Source: Armillaria gallica | Taxonomy: Eukaryota; Basidiomycota; Agaricomycetes; Agaricales; Physalacriaceae | Direction of reading: 5' to 3' | Length of the DNA: 64,000 nt | Assembly: GCA_037576215.1 (NCBI GenBank) | Contig: JBANDB010000010.1 | Span: 1,550,001-1,614,000, forward strand | In this document: positions 1 to 9,790 of the stretch, piece by piece | How the letters are laid out: each line of letters opens with the position of its first letter | Position numbering within the stretch: the first letter of the stretch is position 1 | Notes under the pieces: generated by a model | What the model saw: the letters and a program-made list of their open reading frames with translations, nothing else | Database searches by the model: none | What the model was told of the DNA's origin: nothing | Made by a program: the position numbers and the translations under genes

Positions 1-738
1 GTGAGGAGGTATGATACAGTGCGAGAAGTCAAGCTTTGAACCATGCTCGATCAAAGGCTGATCTCTCGGTGAGGCGGGTGTCGAGATAGATTTGGGAGTA
101 AATCCTGGAGAAGTAGCCGCAGAAAGAAGTGAACGTGGCTTTTCCTTCCTCTGTTTAGCAGGAGAAGAGGCCGCTTCTGGTGACAGTGTAGGAGCATGCC
201 GCAGATTAGACGTACTATCTCGAAGTTCAGACGAGTTTCGTCTATCCTTTGATCTACGGGCCTTTAGCATGTCTTTAAGTTTATCGGGCTCGTCTTCGAA
301 ATCGACATAGTTCTTTGGCGCTTCTACTTGCTCCGTCGTGATTCCAGATACGATTCGAGATCGTGGAGTGACATTGAACGGCGGAAATGTTGAGGTGTTG
401 CTCGTGGGTGACGTCGAACGGGAAGTAGCCCGAGAATCGCGGGAGACGCGTAGAGGGCTCGAAGGTCTAGAGGACTGAGCAGAATCGTGCGGCTTGGACA
501 CCGCAGAAGTGGATGACACCAGTGATGGGCGAAAGACGAATGTAGTCCCGTCCTGACATCCAACGACAGCAAATCGTTCGCTGCCAGAGCACGAATCCGA
601 GAGACCCCAAGACGTTATTACTGCTGTCTTGGAGCTTCCTTCACCAAGTGACGCGACGCTGTGATTCTCAACATCATTTCCATTGGAAAAGGTCAATGGT
701 ACCGCCAATCTACTTGATGAATCGTTCGAGGCAACCAT
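1..738 (-). CDS. WD40-like protein, N-terminal part (runs off the window)
   Basis: Reading from an ATG at 738 towards position 1 gives one open frame of 246 codons with no stop, so the gene continues past the left edge. The early part has the stretch ERFAVVGCQDGTTFVFRPS, which looks like a first beta-propeller blade. A Ser/Pro-rich low-complexity region follows (about residues 85-130), then EQVEAPKNYVDFEDEPDKL and a further Ser-rich basic stretch. The pattern fits large fungal WD40 scaffold proteins, but only the N-terminus is visible, so the exact family is not settled. Family assignment is inference; the frame and start are seen directly. No intron is needed in this part. Confidence 0.7.
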   Translation of the reverse strand, partial: MVASNDSSSRLAVPLTFSNGNDVENHSVASLGEGSSKTAVITSWGLSDSCSGSERFAVVGCQDGTTFVFRPSLVSSTSAVSKPHDSAQSSRPSSPLRVSRDSRATSRSTSPTSNTSTFPPFNVTPRSRIVSGITTEQVEAPKNYVDFEDEPDKLKDMLKARRSKDRRNSSELRDSTSNLRHAPTLSPEAASSPAKQRKEKPRSLLSAATSPGFTPKSISTPASPRDQPLIEHGSKLDFSHCIIPPH

Positions 739-1604
739 GCTGTAAGCCTTGAGATAGTATGAGCTACGGTGATACTTGAATATGCGGCTATAACATACCC
801 ACAGGTCTGTTTCGGTCTGCTATGGGTCGGTTCAGTATTGCATGATGGACGATGACAGGGTCAAAAGTCGCATGCGCCATGTGACACCGTGAACAAATCG
901 GCTAAATCGGGAACAGTGCCACTCAGAACACGGATCGCCCTGCAACTTGGCATCAACCCCAATGTCAGTCAACACATTCGTTAGTAGAACATCAAAGACT
1001 ATCAACGGCCGGAGAGCTCGTGGTATGCGGTGAATAGGATCAAATCTACTCTCTCTTTTTTAGGTTGTTCCGCATCGTTCGAGTGCGCACAATATCTTCG
1101 AGCATCAAAATATTCGACGGATCATCGACCTCGAGGTGCTCAACTAGTCTCATATTCAATGCCCCGTCAACCGAGCCTCTATCCATTTCTCACACGTGAG
1201 TCGTCTCTACGCTTACGCACGTATTTATCTTTTTATTGCCCCAACCTCAAGAGGCGAGGTATCAACGTATCAACGTCTCAAGGTTTCCTTCTTGTCTTCG
1301 GGGAACTTAAATTTAGAAAATCCCCCCCGAGCTACAGCCCAGCATGGTATGTACCAGACTAAATTGCAGGAAGAAAGGTACCCCAACAGTCGGCGCCGTG
1401 ATTGAACACTGTTCCTAAAGAGATTCATTTCGGCATCAAAGATGACAGAGGGCCTATTTTCCTTGCAATTTCCCTTTGGATCTATTTCTGTCGATACTGT
1501 TTCGACTACCACCGGCACCAGCTAAGCCAGGGTCATATACACTGATGAAGATAAATATCACTGGTGGAGCGACACACGTCCTCTACCAAGCACAAGCTCC
1601 CGCC
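739..1604. other. intergenic, promoter side of the WD40-like gene
   Basis: No convincing gene was found. Open frames here (for example 1030-1362) have no recognisable composition or splice logic. The stretch should hold the promoter of the minus-strand WD40-like gene and of the plus-strand small membrane gene starting at 1605. Confidence 0.5.
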
Positions 1605-2346
1605 ATGATAGTATCCATCGTGTCCAACACTTCTATACCACCAGTCCTCCCGAACGATGATAACATATCCCTCAATGTATTGATCCTTGTGACAGTGGCG
1701 TGTGGTCAGTTAACTTGCCAATTCGTGTCTTGGCCTACTGTATCGTCTCACTGCTGTCCAGTTCTCTCGGTCTTTCTTTCAATCGTTCTACTCTTCTTTT
1801 TTTGCCCTCGTTTCCGCGGGTGGCTGGAGATTGCGAACCAACTGTTCGCGAAACGTATGTCCTATCCTCTCTTTACGTTCAGAAGTCTATCTAAATCACC
1901 CCCAGACATAGCTCCTCTGTCTGTGTCTTTATTCTTGCGAGGGTCTGCGGATCGTTCCCCTTCATCCTGACCCTCGTAGGTACCCAGCCCTTTTGGACAG
2001 TTCGGTACCTTTCTTTGCCTGTTGCATCCTCGGGGGACACCATTGTCATATTCCCCGCAAATCTCCCCATCCAGGTCCACTGTTGTACTTAGCATATCTC
2101 TGCTCCTGTGGCGTTTCTGAATTTGACGCTTAATTCATGTTTTTCCCTGTCCCAGATATAATATGGCCTCCTCATCCTTTCCGCCCGACCAGTCTCCGAG
2201 TACCGTCATCGCCTTTGCTAAAACTAGCTGTGACGATCCGCGATCACAAAAGATCCGCTGCATGGACGCTGACACGCCGAGACCCTGAATGTACATTGAT
2301 GTCAACATATAGTATCTACTCGCCATTCTTAAAAACAATTGGCTGA
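1605..2346 (+). CDS. small single-pass membrane protein, family member 1
   Basis: Exon 1 at 1605-1704 encodes a 33-residue N-terminal part ending NVLILVTVAC. The intron at 1705-1761 is phase 1. Exon 2 at 1762-1854 completes a strongly hydrophobic helix (VLSVFLSIVLLFFF) followed by CPRFRGW. A third, phase-1 exon at 2156-2346 would give a Pro/Ser/Arg tail beginning IIWPPHPFRPT and a protein of 127 residues. The second intron would be 301 bp, unusually long here, so the third exon is uncertain. The architecture matches the genes at 3932, 5830, 8059 and 9121. The function is unknown; a plasma-membrane or secretory-route location is inferred only from the helix. Confidence 0.45.
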
Positions 2347-3931
2347 TTCTATCAAGCGTGAAGGCCGTGCGATTTTAAAAACTCGTTTCTTCCGACGTTA
2401 GTACCTACTAACATCGTCTTGGTTACAGAAAGCGGTGAGAGACAGTTTTCACAGTTTCAAGTTCTGATCGTTTAGAAGCCCTGCCCAATTACGGCGTTAC
2501 TTTCACTAGGTGTGAAGGTCCTCCATACCGGTGGGTGTATCTTCCCATTCTCAGTCCGTGTTTATACCCTGAGCCCTGATAGACGCCTCGATGCAACACC
2601 TCACGGCCTCAAACCCGAACGTGCGTTGTTTCAACGGAAATAACGGGGGAGATATGATCCCTGTCTATTCCGCTTCTCTGTTCTACTCTGTGAAGCCTTC
2701 AACATCCCACTAAAAATGCATTTCGTGGAAGGACGCCTCTCAGCTAAGCCCTTTTGTTTCCCCCAGCTCTTGGCGCTTATTATGACAGAGGGCACCATCA
2801 AATCACTCCCGCATACAGAAAAAAACAATACTGGTTCTTTCTTGCCACTTGTGTCAAGGAACGCTCCGTCCTACTTCCTCTTGATTGCCATTACGGCCCC
2901 TCAGTTTTTTGGTTCATTCTTCTTGGCCGAGATATGGTAGGTTTGGAAGTGTCCTGATCTCAAATAACGAGATGGTATCAATTACACCGGCTCTTCTTAC
3001 CGTAAGTTTGCAGCTTTCGTCTCAGATTGACGTACTTTCTCGTTTCTGCGTGGCAGGTAACCGTGAACGGCGTCGCTGTACAATCACTTCAATGGGTTTC
3101 CAATCAGGTTTTCGCCATTCAGTTTTGCTGGGACTGGTCGACAATAAACCAATCCTACCTTTCAATGTGTCAGTGCTCGCGCACGATGAACGATAATGCT
3201 TTTTGAATCGGTAACATTCTAGCTAAACGATGAGAGCTTAGCGAGTATCACGATGCCAGAGCCTCCGGCATTTAACTTGTATATGTCGGGGGCTGCGCAA
3301 AGCATTTGACGAATGCAGGCGTGCATGCGCATAGCTTTAGATCGTCCTATCAAGATGTCAGCTGTTCAATGTTGGCCAGGAACACCCGTCTACTACGAAA
3401 CCTTAAGTCGGTGAATTTTCTACTTCTTGACAGCTTTTGCATACAGGCAATGCAATTCGACGTCGTCGTAAACAGCTTTACTCTGGTTCTAGATACTACG
3501 ACACTCGGGTTCCTTCAAGCTATGCATCTTCGCGCCTAGGAAAATTTTCGTACAGCGCCGCACTGCCGATGCACAGCAGCTGGGAGGCACAGCCTCGAAG
3601 ATTGTACTTAACTAAAGAATCCTCAAACAATTCTTACTACGACATCCCCAGCCAGAACACTGCGCTGGACAACCTCACAATGCTTTTGTATCGAGGTTTT
3701 TCAAATATACTATTGTCGACACAATGATGCACTTGTGGACATGATTCAAGCTGCAAGTTCAGCGATTTCCCAAGCCCAGCACTAGCTGGATTACAGCACT
3801 ACTGCACCGCAGAAAACAGCTTCATAAACATACTTATAAGCTAGGCTGATCTCTGACTCAACGTCTCGTTTGTCCACCACTGACCTACGCCGACTGGTGG
3901 AATTTTGTATTCAAACGATATTTCAGAAGAC
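2347..3931. other. intergenic with possible degraded copy of the small membrane gene
   Basis: No complete gene could be assembled. Several short frames (2716-2957, 2885-3196, 3306-3539, 3437-3727) follow plausible splice acceptors. One translated segment just after 3320 (VHAHSFRSSYQD) resembles the start of the last exon of the genes at 3932 and 5830 (LHHHFSASNYPS and LCHQFSVSNYPS). A frame near 3270 (TMPEPPAFNLYMSG) resembles their third exon. I could not find a matching membrane exon, so this may be a relic. Confidence 0.3.
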
Positions 3932-4522
3932 ATGATGGATCCAATTCGACTTCCGCCATTTGTTCTTGCTCTTATTTCCATCGTTCTACTTGGTTTGGTT
4001 GCATTGATGATCACTGGTAAGTATGATGTCTGATAGCTCGGACTCCTGTTCCTTTAGTGTCGCCTCGAGCCATTAATACGGTATTTTCATAGTGTTTTAT
4101 CGGGCCTTTTCCCGGGGCCGGCCCCGCCGACCTCTTGGGTCAGATGCAAGAGAGGGTCAGAGTGACGCCGTACACATTTGGGCCTTGCTGACGTCATTGT
4201 CTGACCAACCAACCAACCCTGTGACACATTATGATGTCATTCCCGCTACAGTATTACCTACATTCGCACGAGGGTTAGCAGGGTTGCGGCCACCCGAGGC
4301 TAGCGTGACAAGAGAGCTGACGAGAGGCACGGTTGTTGTATTTTTCCAGAACGCTTACACGGTGCGCCTTATCTTTCCGCGTCCTCGAGCACGAGACTCA
4401 CATGTTCGCAGGGTTTACATCATCATTTTTCAGCCAGTAACTATCCCAGTACTCAAGCATTGCGCGGCTGGTTACCACGGTCGTATCCTGTCGGAAATAA
4501 CGGTCTTAATAGCATGGCATAG
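3932..4522 (+). CDS. small single-pass membrane protein, family member 2 (paralog of 5830 gene)
   Basis: Four exons: 3932-4016, 4093-4161, 4252-4361 and 4412-4522. They sum to 375 nt, a protein of 124 residues. Exon 1 starts MMDPIRLPPF and contains the hydrophobic run VLALISIVLLGLVALMIT. The first intron is phase 1 at the end of this helix. Exon 2 begins with VFYRAFSRGRPRRPLGSDA, a basic stop-transfer segment. The tail contains VVVFFQNAYT and, after the last intron, GLHHHFSASNYPSTQAL. The gene at 5830 has the same exon order, an equal-length second exon (69 nt) and similar sequence in every exon, which supports the splice sites. The likely topology is N-out, C-in by the positive-inside rule. 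I do not recognise the family. Confidence 0.65.
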
Positions 4523-5829
4523 TTTTTTTAAGGGGGGATGACGATGACTGGCATGATACCAAATGTTTATTGAATGCTCACTTTAATCCAAGTTATCTCA
4601 CGAAGACGAAAAGCCTTGTTCATAAATAGCGAATAAAACAGGGGCAACCAAGCGAAGTCGGAATTCAACCTTCATAAAATGCACTTACTATAGACAAGCA
4701 GTAATGGAAAAGGTCTTCCAGCTAGATTGAAATTTCTAAAATAAATTTAAAAAGTCGTGAAAGGGGAAGTTCGATCGCGTCCAGGCCGCCCAAGGGCCGA
4801 AACGACTTTCATATCTACCGTCACATTGATAGGCTGAAGAGGCAGCAGGAAGGACACAGTGAGTGAAGATACGACGAGTATACAGTGTATGTAGGATACA
4901 ATACAAGGTCAGAACTCCTCGATCTGCACCGTGGGAATATGGTGGAGATAGCCGGACGTCGGGGAGATATCTGAGACACTCATTTCCATTCATCAACAAT
5001 CATTCGCCGTCACCACGATATCGCATGTTAATGCATGGTTCTCACCCACCTTTTTCTGCGATACTCAACTTGTACAGTCTAGTACAGATGTGGCATTTTC
5101 GCCATGGCACAATACTTACAAGCATCGGGGTTCGTAGAATCGGATTCGTACAACGCCATACAGTCATCGCGAGATAGGGCATCTAACCATTTTACTTCAT
5201 TCTTCGCACAGTTTGCGGCTTCGCTATAATTCAGGACAAACTATGTCTTGGTCTGCCTCGTACAACGAAAGTAGACCAGACGCTGTAATCTACACTTTAA
5301 GATGTAGCCGCAATCTCAGATATCTAGTAAGTGTAGTATGGCATATCTTTTTGCTTGCATTTTCGAACCTATTTTTAATACTACTTAGAAAAGCCTGCAC
5401 CTCCTCCGGCTCCATCATCTTGTATCGTTAACAGGAGATCTCCATGCTACAATTGAATTCATAGCCTCTGAGCTGTGGAAAGGACGAGATTCGGCAGCTT
5501 TTCAAAACGCTGTTTTGTGAAATTAACTCCGTTTCTGATCAAAAATTTGAATGCTGAACGCTTTTCGAGTTATACTTATCACGATCTTTCCTAGATACCC
5601 TCCAGAACTGCAGCATCATACGGCTGTTGAATCTGATGAGCTGCTGTATCTTCCTCCGGAAAGTCACTTTTGAATTGACAGGAAGCGTCATAATATATCA
5701 CCCATAGCGCCAATATATGGGGCCGATATAAGAACGGTCATATGCCAACGCCCCCAGCTTTCGAACCTCTTCATATAAACTTATAGCGTGGTCCAAAACA
5801 TTTGGAGTACGACAAATATTCGCGGTGTC
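4523..5829. other. intergenic, possible fragments
   Basis: No complete gene is supported. A frame around 5345-5455 follows a good acceptor at 5389 and encodes KPAPPPAPSSCIVNRR, a Pro-rich piece of the kind seen in the tails of the neighbouring small membrane proteins. No membrane exon in frame was found. A TATA-like ATATAA lies about 60 bp before the ATG at 5830. Confidence 0.3.
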
Positions 5830-6478
5830 ATGGTACACTTGTCGCCTTTCGTTCTTGCTTTCCTTCTCATTATGATGCTTGCTTTGGTTTCGCTGATGAT
5901 CACTGGCATGGGTAAGTACGCTGTTAAGGCTTTCATTCCCGTCAAGTTACTTTGCGCCGTTAATACAATTCTTTTGAAGCGTTCTCACGAGGTTTTCTTC
6001 GGATTCAAGTCAGGCGACCGCCCAGGTTAGACGCAGAAGCGGGTCAACGTAAGGCTGTCCCCGTGTAATTTGGGTCTGGGCTATACCCATGCTGTTATCT
6101 ACACAGAAACCGCTGCTTCTTTGTCTTCTGGGAATACGGAATTGTGGATCAGGTGGATCATTGGATTATGGCTTAATCGTAACGGACATCCTGGCCTCTC
6201 AAACCCACGCATTCTAGCACTCACTGGAAGCGGTGAACCTGGATTAGCACCGTCCTTGCAGCTTCCCGAGCGTGCCATGACAAGATTTCGGCCTGTCATA
6301 TATTTTCACAGCGCATATTCTGTAAGCCTTTCCTCGGGAAGTCTTTCCCAATTGCATTCTTACCGTTGAACAGGGTCTATGCCATCAATTTTCCGTTAGC
6401 AATTATCCGAGTGTGCGGATTTGGAGCAATCAATTATTGCCGCAGCATCATGCAACTACTTACGATAGTGAAATTTAG
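5830..6478 (+). CDS. small single-pass membrane protein, family member 3 (paralog of 3932 gene)
   Basis: Exons 5830-5911, 5980-6048, 6218-6321 and 6374-6478 give 119 residues. An alternative third exon from 6107 would add 37 residues. The ATG at 5830 gives MVHLSPF followed by VLAFLLIMMLALVSLMITGM. The first intron is phase 1 at the end of the helix, and exon 2 reads AFSRGFLRIQVRRPPRLDAEAG. The tail has VIYFHSAYS and GLCHQFSVSNYPS, each matching the 3932 gene at the same exon junctions. The longer frame upstream of the ATG uses a GTG and is not used here. The close spacing and shared structure indicate tandem duplication. Function unknown. Confidence 0.65.
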
Positions 6479-6983
6479 AGTAGGTAGGAGTTGTTCAATT
6501 CATCTGGCATATATGAACAATGACCGTCCTTCAGTAGATTAAGGCCAGGTTTCTATTTTTCAGTGATCACAACTAGTTATTGAATAGCACGCTAAGCATT
6601 ATTTAATTTTTCGTTGGCTCGTCACTAGGCCCTGATTGATGCTCGCGCGAGCTTGAAATTCACGCAATTTTTTCTGGAAAGATAGGTGATGGCCGTCGTA
6701 CACTTGTGAACCCTGGGACAAGACACTGTCAAATACCTTCTTAATATAACCATTTTCTCAACACGACGCACTGATCCAGAACTTCGAATCCCACTGTGTC
6801 ATTCGTTTAAATGAATCGAAAGCTGAGCCACATATCGTCATCTTTATCCGATCCTTGCTACTTATCCGCAAACATCACACCTCGGAAAGGCGTCTAGAAT
6901 ACGCCAAAGTTGTTATGTCATCACAAGACTAGCCGCGTATAAAACGAAGGTGGCGGCAAGAGGGGCGCGCGGCTAAAATCCGG

Positions 6984-7045
6984 CAAAGGGGGTAGGGGGG
7001 AGGTGGGGAGGGGTGCCGACCTTAAACACGAAACTGACTTACCTT
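6984..7045 (+). repeat. G-rich tract with flanking direct repeat, copy 1
   Basis: Several runs of three to six G occur within about 30 bp, so a G-quadruplex could form on the plus strand. The tract is followed by CCTTAAACACGAAA. A similar arrangement recurs about 290 bp downstream, with CCTTAAACGCGAAA after it. Confidence 0.5.
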
Positions 7046-7267
7046 ATATAGCAGTTTGATACGTCCTCATGAGACATTAAGTCAATAAATTGATCAAAAT
7101 GTAACCCTTTGAACGTTCTGTTACACATTCTAGCCTTTTTGCGTTACTGGAACGGTGCTGGAATCAGTTGCCGCGAGGTCCGGCATGTACCCGGCAACTA
7201 GCCAGAAGTTGCCGCCAACAAATACTATGACTAAGCGTCCCAAATATAGCTATATTACTACCCTATA

Positions 7268-7330
7268 TGGAAGGAGGGGAGGGGAGGGGGGGTGGGGCCA
7301 GTCCTTAAACGCGAAAATGTAGGTCACGTC
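7268..7330 (+). repeat. G-rich tract with flanking direct repeat, copy 2
   Basis: Second G-run cluster (runs of four to seven G within 30 bp), followed by the 14-bp sequence shared with copy 1 except for one base. Whether the two are remnants of a mobile element or of a local duplication cannot be told from the sequence alone. Confidence 0.5.
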
Positions 7331-8058
7331 GGTTATTTTACGTCCGCGCCCCTCTTGGGTGGCGGTCACTCCTTGCATACTTTCCACTCTGTCTATGTGC
7401 TACTTCACATGCAGGATTGTCTCGATTTCAGTACTGGCCCCATTTGTGATTATATTGACGAGTCCCAAATAGACATTTAAGCATTCCCGGGCGGTTTCAC
7501 CGTTCGTTCAGACTTGCTGATATCACAATTACTTCTTTTTCCGCCGTATAGATCAAGTACAAATGTAAATTGATAGACTTCAAGTTGTAACAACTTCCCG
7601 TTCCGAGTCGTCGAGGTTTTGAATTGGCTGCGACCTTGTTCTCAAACGGGAAATGTATCACGTGATTTTGTTGCCAAGCTTGAAGTTTGCACCGTCGTAG
7701 GACTACCGCCACCATCAACGACACTGCCGACGCACTGGATAAAATTCTCGGGAGCTACTGAGGAGAGTTTAGTAGAGTGCTTGGGCTTTCCTTTTGATCT
7801 ATTTAGGGGGTACTGGAGCACCGCCTTACTCGCTTTGATGTTCTGGCCACCGGCACAGTGACCTGAACCACCGAGTCGGACGGATTGCCCTGTTCCCAAA
7901 GTCTCTGGGCGGGGCACACAGCCGAAATGGGCTCAGTGGCTTGTTGTTCTGTCCCCGTTCCGGAAATGCTGTACTCTTATATTACTCATTGTTGACGAAC
8001 ACCATAAAGCCCGTTCACTGCTGTGGCCCGAGTGATCCTAACGTTAACCCTGCTCCCC

Positions 8059-8591
8059 ATGGCCCCCATCGCTGCAAACCAACCAACGCCTGACCCAAGA
8101 CTGGAGCCTTGCTTTGATATTGGATCGCAAAGCATAACGTTGAACTGTATGGCAGTTTCTCACTTCCTTGAATACCAGGCTCAACTTGCTCTTTCCCTTT
8201 TAGATGGCATCGTCGTTGTGTGCCTGCTGCTCATATTCTATGCCCTGGCGCTTTGGGACAGGTGGATTACATTGAAGATGTACGAACGTCAGCGATTGCA
8301 AGGTCATTTTCTTCCCAAAGTATTTGCGCTACTGGCTGAGAAGATGTGCTAGGTCACCGTCTGAATGTAAACTATGGTGCAACTGAAAGCAGCATGGCTA
8401 TCACTCGAACGCCGCTGCCGCCACCGAAACTCCACAAGCAGTGTTCATTTGACACAACCACCATACCAACTTCGAACTGTATGAATTCTCCCTTCGTCTC
8501 GCGAACGTGCTCAAACGACTCTTCTTCTAGGTTTTCTCGCACCCCCAAGAATCATAGATCAGCGATATTCCGGGGTGTATTGCCACTCTAA
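8059..8591 (+). CDS. small single-pass membrane protein, family member 4
   Basis: Exons 8059-8146, 8204-8302 and 8353-8591 give a 141-residue protein; both introns are phase 1 and about 50-57 bp. The first 29 residues (start MAPIAANQPTPDP) form a polar N-terminal part. Exon 2 is the membrane exon, GIVVVCLLLIFYALALW, followed by DRWITLKMYERQR, a basic cytosolic-type flank. The third exon is a Ser/Thr/Pro-rich tail containing TRTPLPPPKLHK. The longer frame starting at 8023 begins with GTG, so the ATG at 8059 was chosen. The arrangement is that of the neighbouring family members, though the residues differ. Function unknown. Confidence 0.6.
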
Positions 8592-9120
8592 TGCAAAGAC
8601 GTGAGGCATGAGATTTGCCCTTCTACAATACAACTGTCCTCGTCTAATCAGCTTCATTCAATGTACTGTAATCATTGTCATATAATCGCATTCGCATTTT
8701 TTGGACATTAATGACTTTCAGAGGTTACGTTACACCCATGCAAGCTGTTCTATCATAACTGTCATGCATAGATAATCCATCCGTTTACCTGTCGAGGATT
8801 ACTGCCACGGGTGGGTGGATCAATTTGATCTCCGCTACAGGTCTCCACAAGCTCGGCAAATGTCATTGCTAACAGCTTTTCAAAAGTGCTGTACAATATC
8901 TGATAGAAATGCGGCGGTATTAGCCTATCCATGGGTCGTTAACTACTATTTTTGGAGTTTACTAGTGCCTTCCTAGACACCTTCGAGAACCGATATAAGT
9001 AAAACCCATACAGCTAAGTATCTTAGATCTTAGTCTGCGTGCCGAACCTCCTGTTCAACTGTGTAGCACACTATAAATGTGGTCACCATTCATTCGAGTT
9101 GCCCAACCAAACTATCTACT
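8592..9120. other. intergenic, promoter of the 9121 gene
   Basis: Nothing gene-like was seen. A TATA-like box lies near its right end (9072-9078). Confidence 0.5.
9072..9078 (+). promoter_or_regulatory. TATA-like box of the 9121 gene
   Basis: TATAAAT about 43 bp before the ATG at 9121. Confidence 0.45.
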
Positions 9121-9533
9121 ATGCCATCACTCCTCAGACGCGAGCAATTCTCTCAGGGTGACGAGACCGTCCTCCTTGTCGTTATCATCTGTAACTCATC
9201 TCCTCCTCTCTTGTCGACTCCATCACTAAGCCAACTGTTTTCCTGCTAGTTGCCATGATTGTGGTCGGTTTATGCATCATTATTGGATGTTTCTTTCTCT
9301 ATCGTCGCGCTCGGTCTCCGTCGCAATGCCAATATGCAGCAGACCCACCTGTCACGTTCATGCAAATGAACGTCATGGAAAAATCGCCAGAAAACGATCT
9401 ACACATCTACAACACAGGTCCTGTACCAGCTGGGGTACCAGGTCAAGGACAGTGCTGGCTTCTATCGATGCCTGCATTCGTTGACACCGAGAAGGGTATT
9501 CAAACCGAAAACGTAGAAGGTCAGTGCTACTGA
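9121..9533 (+). CDS. small single-pass membrane protein, family member 5
   Basis: Exon 1 at 9121-9190 encodes MPSLLRREQFSQGDETVLL and the first part of the helix (VVII). The phase-1 intron at 9191-9249 interrupts the helix, which exon 2 continues as AMIVVGLCIIIGCFFLYRRAR. The double arginine is a stop-transfer signal. The tail is polar (QCQYAADPPVTFMQMN and more) and the plain reading stops at 9533, giving 117 residues. A second phase-1 intron from 9520 to 9564 would instead give a tail ending DGSGGVGSSK and a stop at 9596 (123 residues). Both are possible. The last member of the plus-strand cluster. Function unknown. Confidence 0.6.
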
Positions 9534-9790
9534 TTGAGAAATTGCTGAGCATAAATGACACCAGATGGCTCAGGCGGCGTAGGATCTTCAAAATAGATAT
9601 CCAAGACTCCAGACAACTTATGATCGTTTTCTACATTTTGCTTTCTCGAGAATCCTCCCTAAACTGTGCTTTCTAATACATTGAAGTTCCCAAGTCGAAT
9701 ATCGAGTAGAGTAGTTGAATTTATTTAGGCTATGGTTCTTCTACAAGGCCTTCTCAATTCTTGTATCACGTTAATACAGTTCTGGTATTC

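Larger units (their letters stand above)
6479..8058. other. intergenic with two G-rich tracts
   Basis: No gene is supported. Short frames on both strands at 7292-7480 and 7497-7917 have no recognisable content. The region holds two purine-rich G tracts near 6984-7015 and 7268-7298, described separately. The promoter of the gene at 8059 should lie at its right end. Confidence 0.45.

Noticed and set aside
1605..9596. Mating-type B locus with pheromone genes
   Set aside because: The small proteins have a membrane helix and no C-terminal CaaX box, and no seven-helix STE3-type receptor was found in the window.
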